Part shown: positions 10,011 through 17,218 of the stretch, piece after piece
Layout: every line of letters starts with the position of its first letter
Numbering within the stretch: the first letter of the stretch is position 1
From: Gemmatimonadota bacterium
GTDB taxonomy: Bacteria; JBHIER01; G020348925
DNA: 25,327 nucleotides
Direction: 5' to 3'
NCBI GenBank assembly: GCA_020348925.1
Contig: CP070758.1
Span: forward strand, 1,601,417-1,626,743
The notes under the pieces: generated by a model
What the model was told of the DNA's origin: nothing
Databases searched by the model: none
The model's input: only the letters and a program-made list of their open reading frames with translations
Translations under genes and position numbers: made by a program

Positions 10011-10949
10011 TCAATCGTCTTCTGAGATTTCTTTCTTAAAAAGAGCGTGACCGAAACCCGGAGCCAGCAACAACGTCAAAACGGTTCCGATAATTCTATG
10101 GAGAGCAGCGGCATGGAAGCCCTCGTTCAGCCCAATTCCAAAGAGATTCGAGATGCCCATAAACATTCCTTCTTTGATGCCAAGATCGGCAGGGACAAGC
10201 TTGAGCATACTGCTGAAGGTCGTAAAGGTCAAGATGATCCCGCAAGTAAGAATCGGTGCATCTACGGAGAAGGTCCTGAATGAAAAATAGATGGTGAGAC
10301 CTGATTCGGCGAAGATGAGACAGTTCAGAACAATAAGCCGCACAATCATGGTGCGATCTTGCCGCATCTTTTGCCATTCCCGCAAAATATGTATCAGCGG
10401 GCTCAGCGAAGAGAGATAGGGCACACGTATGTGATCTCCAAACAGCAGAAAAAACGTAGTGCCGATGAAAACGCCCCCGGCTATCCCTGTCAGAAACAGG
10501 CCGGTATCTCCAATATGGAGTAAGATCACGGTGGAGAAAAAACTGAAAACGGCCAGCCTGACGATACTGGCGACGGCTAAGCTGGCCGCAAATGAGCTGT
10601 ACCGGAGACCGCAGCTCTTTTTCAAGTACAATGCTTTAAGGGAAGCACCGCTGGGAAAAGGCAGAAACAGATAGGTAAATCCCGACAGGCGTGAGAGACC
10701 GAACCATTGGGCAAAAGTGAGATTGAGTCCATAATGATCTGTCAGGACCTTCAGTTGAAGACCATAGCATAAAAAATTGAACAAAACCAAACACAAGAGT
10801 ACCAGTAAGGTGTCAACCGAAATGGCACTTATTAACCGGAAATCATCTTTATGTCTGGTATAATAAAGAACAGCAGCTCCAGCCATCGCGATAAGAAGAA
10901 AAACGGATACGATTTTTCTGGCGGTACTTTTGGAGTTCACTGTTCTCAT
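10011..10949 (-). CDS. LPG-synthase-TM-like (UPF0104/PF03706-type) integral membrane protein
   Basis: A 312-aa protein with about 8 hydrophobic segments. Recognisable landmarks of the lysylphosphatidylglycerol-synthase transmembrane family are LPFPSGASLKALYLKK near residue 100 and VPADLGIKEG in the C-terminal third (family form VPGGLGxxEG). It lacks the cytoplasmic aminoacyl-transferase domain of MprF, as is usual for the many stand-alone members beside glycosyltransferase genes, where a lipid-flipping or lipid-handling role is often suggested but rarely shown. It starts 12 bp after the stop of the GT2 gene ending at 10962, so it is the third gene of a tight operon. Confidence 0.8.
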   Translation of the reverse strand: MRTVNSKSTARKIVSVFLLIAMAGAAVLYYTRHKDDFRLISAISVDTLLVLLCLVLFNFLCYGLQLKVLTDHYGLNLTFAQWFGLSRLSGFTYLFLPFPSGASLKALYLKKSCGLRYSSFAASLAVASIVRLAVFSFFSTVILLHIGDTGLFLTGIAGGVFIGTTFFLLFGDHIRVPYLSSLSPLIHILREWQKMRQDRTMIVRLIVLNCLIFAESGLTIYFSFRTFSVDAPILTCGIILTFTTFSSMLKLVPADLGIKEGMFMGISNLFGIGLNEGFHAAALHRIIGTVLTLLLAPGFGHALFKKEISEDD

Positions 10950-10961
10950 GTGTAACCCTGT

Positions 10962-11879
10962 TTACTGACTCTCGGCTTTTTTCGATTTATGTGTCCGCAG
11001 GCTGCGAGCTGCCCCCCAGCACCAGGCCAGCTTGAGTACATAGACCACAGGGGCGGTCCAGAAGTATCTCGCCAGCCGCCGGTTGTCCAGATAGATTCCC
11101 GCCGTCACCTTGAGAGCGATCAACGGTGCACAGGCCAACAGGAGCAGTGGCGATCGGATCACAAAAGGCGTTTTCAGGAGCGACCTGTACTGATTGCGCA
11201 AGTGTACGGTCTCTGAAGCGCGCAAGGCAGCGTGTTTTAGAACCGGTAGAAAAGCGGAGCGATCAGGATCATGTGTGACAAGGATGTCGGGTACAAAATA
11301 TGGACGATAGCCCTTTTGACGGGCGCGGAGAACGAGTTCCATATCTTCGCACATTTGACCGCTCTCTCGAAAACCGTTCAGTTCTTCAAGAACGGAACGT
11401 CTCAATCCCATGTTTGCCCCAGCGATGAAATCCACCGGACCGGCTTTGCGGCCTGGGGAAAAGAGGTGAAACTCGTCTATATTGTGACAGAGTTTCATCC
11501 GGTTTTCCGTAGGGCTGGCGATTGTACCCGCAATGATTGGTTCCTGATGTAGGGCAGCAGTCATTCGTTCGACCCAATCCTCCTTCACGATGCAATCGTC
11601 ATCCGTGAAAGCTAGAAATTCTCCCCGTGCACTCTTGAGTCCAATATTTCCGGCGCGGCCGGTGCCGACATGTTCGCCGGCAGGAACATATTTCATGTTT
11701 GGCAGCTCCGATCGTAACCTTTCACATTCCTCGGACGTATCGTCTCTCGAGCCGTCATCAACCACAATGACCTCATACTTTTCAAAATGTACTGTCTGGC
11801 GTGCCAGAGATCGAAGAGCTCGGCTCAGGATGTGGGCCCGGTCTCGAGTACAGATTATGATGCTGATGAATCCTGTCAT
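10962..11879 (-). CDS. GT2-family glycosyltransferase
   Basis: A 305-aa protein with a GT-A domain: SIIICTRDR start, VVDDGSRDDT (39-48), TDDDC (D93-D95) as DxD-type metal/nucleotide-sugar motif and CEDMELVLRARQKG as the acidic catalytic region. A C-terminal hydrophobic portion (about 240-290) suggests membrane association. The Cys after the acidic motif (TDDDC) is shared with the GT2 gene at 8702-9745 (TEDDC), pointing to a related subfamily. The start ATG lies one base after the TGA of the upstream radical SAM gene, indicating translational coupling, and the next gene follows after 12 bp. Confidence 0.9.
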   Translation of the reverse strand: MTGFISIIICTRDRAHILSRALRSLARQTVHFEKYEVIVVDDGSRDDTSEECERLRSELPNMKYVPAGEHVGTGRAGNIGLKSARGEFLAFTDDDCIVKEDWVERMTAALHQEPIIAGTIASPTENRMKLCHNIDEFHLFSPGRKAGPVDFIAGANMGLRRSVLEELNGFRESGQMCEDMELVLRARQKGYRPYFVPDILVTHDPDRSAFLPVLKHAALRASETVHLRNQYRSLLKTPFVIRSPLLLLACAPLIALKVTAGIYLDNRRLARYFWTAPVVYVLKLAWCWGAARSLRTHKSKKAESQ

Positions 11880-11880
11880 A

Positions 11881-13014
11881 TCACTTCTTTTCGCTGGTCT
11901 GAGTGCATCGAAAGATCTCTACGGTACAGTCATCAACCACCATGTCTTTATAAACACAGTCTCTGCACAGGTAGTAATGGTTGTTTCCTGCGTTGAATTT
12001 CGATCGAAAATCTCTGCCGGATTTTCCCTTCCAGATGGAAAGCGGGGATTCCTTGGTATCAAGCGCTCCGAAGGCATGTGTGTTCTTGTAATCATACTCG
12101 CAGGGAATCACTTCACCGCTCGCACTCAGAGTTATCCTCTTCCACGGGCGCATACAAGTAAATCGTTTCTGTTTCCTTCGGGATTTCTCAGCACTGTTCT
12201 CATATCCACGATAGTCTCGTGTTTCGGGCAGATAATAACGGCAAAAATCGGTTTCGAGCGCTTTCACCGATGCCACGGTTCTGAAGGTGAGAAAATCAAT
12301 CTGGAGTTCTTCGGCGAGCTTTTTGATTGCAGGAATTTCGTTTTCATTATGCTTCATGACGATGAACCTTAGGTTGACGAGAGGAGTGTCGGAACCCTTC
12401 TCCTGTTTCACTTTGATAACAGTCCTGATGTTCCTCAAGACCAATTCAAGATCTCCACCCCTTCGGTATCTGGTGTATGTTTCCTGCGAGGCTCCATCCA
12501 CTCCAACGACGAGGCTGTCGAGCCCGCACTCGACCAGCATCGCTGCCTGATCTTCATTAAAGTTCACATTCCCGTTGGTGCTCGTATGGACGATAACTTT
12601 CTTAGATTTGGCATACGAGATCATTCTGAATATATCAGGATGAAGAAAAGGTTCGCCGTTCATCCAGAGCACGATGAAAAGGAGATAGTCTCCGATAGTA
12701 TCTATGAAGTGCTTGAATGTGTCAAAGGAGAGTGCCATCTTTGGTCGGGAGTCACTTTCCAATGTGGTCAGGCACAGGGGACAGGAGAGGTTGCAGAAAT
12801 TGACCGGTTCCACCTGAGCAATGACTGGGTATCCGACGGGCCTTACTGGTAAGAGAAACTGGTTGAGGCCAGCGTAAAAAAAATTCCATATCTTCTTTAA
12901 ATGGAGCTCTCTTACCTCAAAAGGGAGCAATTCGAAGGTGAATCGAAACCGTCTCCGAAAAAGAAGGTTTGGTATTTGAGGAATGATATCTTGGATTTTA
13001 AATAGTTTCAACAA
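11881..13014 (-). CDS. Radical SAM/SPASM domain protein with TTG start
   Basis: A 377-aa protein. The cluster-binding motif is C74, C78 and C81 (CNLSCPLC), followed by WMNGEPFLHPD (117-127), a GGE-region variant seen in the SPASM subfamily with NGEP. The C-terminal domain has C287, C305, C350, C353 and C363 (CMRPW, IPCEYDY, CRDCVYKDMVVDDC), a SPASM auxiliary-cluster layout. A 70-residue basic and hydrophobic N-terminal extension precedes the barrel. The only plausible starts are TTG codons at 13014 or 13011, because an in-frame TAA lies four codons upstream; AGGA precedes them. It heads a radical SAM, GT2, LPG-synthase-like operon. The substrate is unknown; its context suggests glycan or lipid-linked sugar modification. 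Confidence 0.88.
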   Translation of the reverse strand: MLKLFKIQDIIPQIPNLLFRRRFRFTFELLPFEVRELHLKKIWNFFYAGLNQFLLPVRPVGYPVIAQVEPVNFCNLSCPLCLTTLESDSRPKMALSFDTFKHFIDTIGDYLLFIVLWMNGEPFLHPDIFRMISYAKSKKVIVHTSTNGNVNFNEDQAAMLVECGLDSLVVGVDGASQETYTRYRRGGDLELVLRNIRTVIKVKQEKGSDTPLVNLRFIVMKHNENEIPAIKKLAEELQIDFLTFRTVASVKALETDFCRYYLPETRDYRGYENSAEKSRRKQKRFTCMRPWKRITLSASGEVIPCEYDYKNTHAFGALDTKESPLSIWKGKSGRDFRSKFNAGNNHYYLCRDCVYKDMVVDDCTVEIFRCTQTSEKK

Positions 13015-13044
13015 ATTTCCTGTTTAGCCTGGTTTGTTCATGAG

Positions 13045-13133
13045 CTGTCATTCCGGCTGGAATGCCGGAATCTCCTCGATTGATGCAACGGATTCTCTGT
13101 TCAGGAGATTCCGAGATAAACCCGGAATGACAG
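13045..13133. repeat. Hairpin (MITE/REP-like) element in repeat copy B
   Basis: It has the same 89-bp length as copy A. Relative to copy A, the change of C to A near the right end extends the outer stem to a perfect 12 bp (CTGTCATTCCGG / CCGGAATGACAG), while a G to A change weakens the inner stem. The fold is kept overall. No open frame for a transposase is present. Confidence 0.75.
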
Positions 13134-13245
13134 AGTATACAATCGTGGGAGATACTATGGAAAAAAGTTCAACACCAGTGTTCATTATAATTCCATAAAT
13201 GTATTCATGTTACGTTGCGTTTGCAGTGGTTTTATGAATTATCCA
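13045..13245. repeat. 201-bp direct repeat, copy B
   Basis: Second copy of the segment at 1-201, about 95% identical and gap-free. The 307-bp interval between the genes at 13014 and 13322 is mostly this repeat, leaving 30 bp and 76 bp of unique flank. As in copy A, it lies downstream of a GT-C glycosyltransferase gene (13322-14896) in the same relative orientation, and homology ends abruptly at tgaattatcca. Confidence 0.93.
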
Positions 13246-13321
13246 TGTTAGAGACATATGAGAGAAAGAAAAGTTTAAATTTGTAAGACTCAATTGTAAT
13301 ATTAAATCGTCAGAATGCTTT

Positions 13322-14896
13322 TCAACCGGACTTTTTTTTCTTTCTTTTAGATTTTTCCATATTTTGGATCTCCCCAATGGGTGTAACAAGAATACTAACA
13401 AGGAGGTAACCCGAAGTGGAGAACATTATCAAGAAAAGAACCAAGCTTACACCCACCCATGCAGGAGGGCCGGAAATCCAGAGGTATTTGGGGTAGTAAG
13501 TAGTGTTGCCTTTTATATAATTCAGATACATAAGGTCGACAAAACCTGATAAAAGCTTTTTCGTGTTCTGTGTTATGAGATTCCATCTGGGATCAAAATT
13601 CATCTTTCTTCTCGCTTCCATATCATCCTCAGGTGTGTTGTACTGTTCCTCCAAATACTTCTGCGTTGCCTGATAACTTACACTTGAACCAATGAATTGA
13701 AAGAATACTGATACGAGGAAAACCATTACGAATACTCTTAAATAAAATTTTCCTTTTCGTAGAGTCGTAATATTATTTACGAATGTTCCCATAATAATCA
13801 CCATAAAGCCGGTCATGGGAACCATGTATCGAATTCCCCAGGCGCTGCTGCCTGGAAAACCACTGGGGCCCCGGTTTGAGTAAAGAAAGATATGAAGGAT
13901 AAGGGTAATTCCAATTAGAATGCACTCAAATTTATACTTTTTCCAGAAATCTTTCAGTGCCCAAAAGATAAAAATAAGAACAGGATTGATGAAAAACATG
14001 CTTCTGCATGGAATGATCCACATACCCAGTAAACCCAACAGCGTGAAGCGAAAACTTCTAATTCTAAATCCCTTCCCTTCCCCCCCGGTCTCTGCGACTT
14101 TCTGGGCCTTTGTGGCGTAACCCAATTCGAAGAAGCTCCCAAACCGTGCATAATTATAATAGGCGTAAACAGCGAAGAAAAAGAGCAGAGGTGTGAGAAA
14201 TATGAATGCTTCCCTCATAATGACGATAAGCGCCCGTTTCTTGTCACGGTAATCTCGGTAGAATAATGCAAGTATTCCCAGTACGATGACGATGATAAAA
14301 AGAGGTGCATCAGGACGTACAATCAGAGCCAATCCAGTGAAACAACCGCAGAGAAACAACCACTTTTTCTTTCTCTTGTCCCTGTATTTCAGAAAAAATA
14401 GAAACGAAGTAAGATACACTACCGTTGTTAGAGGCTCGGGCATAAGGTATCGGGCGTGGACCCAGGCCATTGTACCTATACCATACACAAGGGCCAATGC
14501 AACAGATGTCTTCATTGTATATTTTAATTCTCTTCCGAGATGAAAGAGGATAATGCACGCGATCGCTGTCAGGATTGGATTCACGAATAGGACGCCACTG
14601 GGAAACATGCCGAACACTTTCGAGAGGGCGGTAAAAAAAGAGACGACGAGCACAAAAGCCAATCCCTCATACGTGTAGTATTTGCCGTCTTTGCCGATGC
14701 CCGTCTCCAGTGTTGGCTCTTCTATGGAAAAATTACCTTCATCGACCAAACTCAATGCCGTTAAAAGAGCGGATACACCCATGGACGTCGGGGGATACCC
14801 CGGCGTAAAAAGCAGATAGAGACTAACCAGGAACATGAAGATTAACAACTGTACATTTATTCGAGTCTTGTTATTACCATCTGCTTTTTTTGTCAT
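13322..14896 (-). CDS. GT-C (GT39/PMT-like) membrane glycosyltransferase, copy 5
   Basis: A 524-aa polytopic membrane protein separated from the other four copies by about 6 kb. It has GKYYTYEG, HARYLMPEPLTT, VRPDAP, CRSMFFINP, RYMVPMTGF and a Lys-rich tail (KSKRKKKKSG). The variable central loop reads KAQKVAETGGEGKG, closest to copy 1 (KAQEVGTIEGEGKG), and both genes carry the 201-bp repeat downstream. The start at 14896 is chosen over an in-frame ATG at 14938 because GGGGG lies about 9 bases upstream and the leader length then equals the paralogues. A perfect 8-bp hairpin sits directly upstream of the ribosome site. Confidence 0.85.
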   Translation of the reverse strand: MTKKADGNNKTRINVQLLIFMFLVSLYLLFTPGYPPTSMGVSALLTALSLVDEGNFSIEEPTLETGIGKDGKYYTYEGLAFVLVVSFFTALSKVFGMFPSGVLFVNPILTAIACIILFHLGRELKYTMKTSVALALVYGIGTMAWVHARYLMPEPLTTVVYLTSFLFFLKYRDKRKKKWLFLCGCFTGLALIVRPDAPLFIIVIVLGILALFYRDYRDKKRALIVIMREAFIFLTPLLFFFAVYAYYNYARFGSFFELGYATKAQKVAETGGEGKGFRIRSFRFTLLGLLGMWIIPCRSMFFINPVLIFIFWALKDFWKKYKFECILIGITLILHIFLYSNRGPSGFPGSSAWGIRYMVPMTGFMVIIMGTFVNNITTLRKGKFYLRVFVMVFLVSVFFQFIGSSVSYQATQKYLEEQYNTPEDDMEARRKMNFDPRWNLITQNTKKLLSGFVDLMYLNYIKGNTTYYPKYLWISGPPAWVGVSLVLFLIMFSTSGYLLVSILVTPIGEIQNMEKSKRKKKKSG

Positions 14897-14910
14897 GCAA
14901 TTTTTCCCCC

Positions 14911-14930
14911 GAGTTTCATGCTTGAAACTC
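14911..14930 (-). promoter_or_regulatory. Perfect hairpin next to the ribosome site of GT-C copy 5
   Basis: GAGTTTCA and TGAAACTC form a perfect 8-bp stem with a 4-base loop, ending directly beside the GGGGG ribosome-binding run. It could be an operator palindrome or a leader hairpin affecting translation. No trans-acting factor is apparent. Confidence 0.45.
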
Positions 14931-14938
14931 TCTAACAT

Positions 14939-15867
14939 ACGACTCTATCAATTCGCCCGGAACAGGAAGAAACATTTGATCTCAGCCAAGAAACTGTGTA
15001 GACTGTTCCCAAATTTATAAAACAAAGGCAGATCCCACAATATTTAGTCATGGAGCTTTCCAAAGACACTGAGAGCAAGTTGCCATCCCGCGAAAGCCGG
15101 TACTTTCGAAATATACGACTGTAAAAAAAGAGCATCAACAACAAATTTAAAATCCACAATTCATAATAGTTTGAGCGGGACTGCCAAAACACCGAGGAAA
15201 GCTTACATTGAACTTGAATAAAAACAGTGAATAAAACCCCTTTCAATGGAGGCAAGAAAAAAAACAAAGAACACCCTGAGGACACCGAACACACCTGTTG
15301 CCAAAGTCACATGTGAGAGTCGACGGACTCTCAAATTCCTGCTTGCTGGTGCTTTTTGGAAGTTGCATTTTATACAAAGCCAAAGCTTTCTATCACGATT
15401 CTATCCGACCCGAACTTCAGGCCACACCGGTCGGAGGATGGAATCGGCGGCAGCTCAAGCCTACGTTTTCCCGTTTGCTGCTCCGCACACCGTAGTCAGC
15501 ATTTTTGAACGCTGAGACGCGAAACGACAACAGATCTTATTTCGAGGGTTGAATCTGAGGCGAAAGATTGTACGATATATCAAGAGGAATGATCGTCTTG
15601 GGCTCCGGCAACAATCGCTTCAAAACAATCTCACGGAGAACCAGCCCGTTATGACGAACGGACTGCTTTTCTGAGAGAACTTACCGAATGCCAGACAGGT
15701 ATGAAAATGGTACTTTCTAATTGATGTTCCGTGACTCGTATTTCTTCGGACTACGTGAAGGTGAATGTGATCCTGATATGAGATAAGTTGTGACGGATGT
15801 GACTGGGCTGCCTATAACAGAATTTAATTGAACGCCCCGTACCTCTCAGCCACTGATAAGCCTCTGA
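14939..15867. other. Gene-poor region, no intact gene recognised
   Basis: About 930 bp without a convincing gene. Open frames here (minus 14932-15294, plus 15246-15515) show no recognisable motifs. One minus-strand run of about 40 codons ending in TAA at 15537 has protein-like composition (NGLVLREIVLKRLLPEPK and onward) and could be the relic of a gene tail, but its upstream frame is closed by a stop. A perfect 8-bp hairpin lies at 15314-15333. The region probably holds the promoter of GT-C copy 5 and decayed sequence. Confidence 0.5.
15314..15333. other. Perfect short hairpin in the gene-poor region
   Basis: TGAGAGTC and GACTCTCA pair perfectly over 8 bp with a 4-base loop (gacg). There is no T-run on either side, so an intrinsic terminator is unlikely. 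Function unknown. Confidence 0.35.
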
Positions 15868-17004
15868 TCACCCTTTCTTTCTGATCAGTGTTAACAGTTT
15901 CCGTCTTGAAAATACGAGCCTCTTTACGGAAAGATAGAGGTGCTTGAATAAGGTATGCTTCAAAATATACTGGGTCCGGACAAGTTCGGGTCTTCTCGTA
16001 ATGGGGATATACACCTGGTGTGGCACGGGACAGTACCGACATAAATCAAACCCTTTCTTACGAAAGGTTGACCATTCCTCCCCACCCCATATTTCAGTAA
16101 ATGTTTTCTCGCGTAAATTGCCGACGACGGGGTAATGAGTATATTCGACCATATTGCACGGGTGCACGTCACCGTTCGCCAAAATGATTGAAAAGAACGA
16201 CGGAATCTCACAAGGCGCTGGGTTACGGTATATTCCCGAGGCATAATCCCTTTCAGTCCGTTTGCCCAGAGGATAAATTGATCGTACAGCAGAAACGGCC
16301 ATTCTTCTGGTCCACGGATCACCACGTGTTTTTTCAATGATTTCTACAACTTCAGGCACAATATGTTGTTTAAATTCATGAATTTGTTTTTCGTCAAGCA
16401 GATAGGTTTGCTCTTCGAAGTCACCTTCCAGATAAGAAAACGTTATTCCGCAAAACTCTAACTCTTATGCCAGACGGATTAAATCTGCAAAATCACGATA
16501 ATTTTCCTTGCACAGTAAGGTCTGCATATTGACCCGAAAACTTGGATTCTCATTTGCCCTGATGTCGACAAATATTTTTGCGGCATGAATTGCTTTTTCC
16601 CACAAACCAGGCCGATTCCGAATGGAGTCATGATGTTCTGCCTGAGGACTGTATAATGAAAGGGTAACTGCGTCCAGTCCAGCATTCTTCAATCGTGCGG
16701 CGTACTCCTGATCAATGAGACTGCCATTTGTGTTCAAACCGATTTCCCAGCCATACTTTTTCCCTTCAGCAATTAATTCTGTCAAATGCTCATATAATGT
16801 TGGTTCTCCGCCGCTGATGGTGAGCTTGCTGAGGCCCAAGGCATTGACCTCGGCGAAAAGTCGCTTCCAGTGGGTGAGACTGAGTTGGTCTTCGGTAATT
16901 TTAAGTTTGTGCAAGGCTTTTCTTGTCGAACACGTCTTGCATCTGGCGGTGCATGCTAAAGTGGGTTTTAAAACCAGATGAGCAAACCTTGGAACTGTCC
17001 TCAT
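15868..17004 (-). pseudogene. Radical SAM/SPASM protein gene interrupted by an in-frame TAA
   Basis: The N-terminal part (16468-17004, 179 codons) carries the 4Fe-4S motif at C18, C22 and C25 (CTARCKTC) and SGGEPTL (GGEP at 64-67). A TAA at 16465-16467 follows DLIRLA; directly after it the same frame continues (ELEFCGITFSYLEGDF and onward) to TGA at 15868. That part includes a SPASM-like tail: PCEIPSFFSIILANGDVHPC, then CRYCPVPHQ. No frameshift is needed; total length is 377 residues plus the internal stop, equal to the radical SAM protein at 11881-13014. The separate open frame from GTG at 16359 is only the distal piece. A recent nonsense mutation is the simplest reading; readthrough or sequence error remain possible. 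The start at 17004 has AGGA upstream. Confidence 0.85.
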
Positions 17005-17218
17005 ATTTTCACTTTCCTGGATGTATTTCCTGTTTCCAAATCGATTTCAATATGTTAAATCTCTTGGATAACTTACGGATTCGATCTCTTTGTAAACAAG
17101 GATCACAAACCTGGGAAAAGCCGACTTGGCAGCGCTACGTTATGAAATTAAGCAAAACCTCTACGATTTTCATCCGGGACATGCGTCACCCTTGATTATT
17201 TGACTTTCAAGAATAGAG
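17005..17218. other. Intergenic region, nothing recognised
   Basis: These 214 bp separate the GT39-type gene (3' end at 17219) from the interrupted radical SAM gene. No repeat, strong hairpin or coding relic was recognised. Confidence 0.45.

Noticed and set aside
11590-12372. 260-codon plus-strand open frame
   Set aside because: It runs antisense across the GT2 gene (10962-11879) and the radical SAM gene (11881-13014), both of which have clear catalytic motifs. The plus-frame product has no recognisable domain.
1-13245. CRISPR array or transposon ends formed by the 201-bp repeats
   Set aside because: There are only two copies 13 kb apart in direct orientation with no spacer pattern, and no transposase gene is seen between or beside them.
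15246-15515. 89-codon plus-strand open frame in the gene-poor region
   Set aside because: It is opposite to every real gene, has no domain or motif and no clear ribosome site. It also crosses a perfect hairpin.
2875-16467. Genome-wide reassignment of TAA to a sense codon
   Set aside because: TAA ends several intact genes here at positions matching family lengths (5747, 8702, 10962, 21707), so TAA works as a normal stop.
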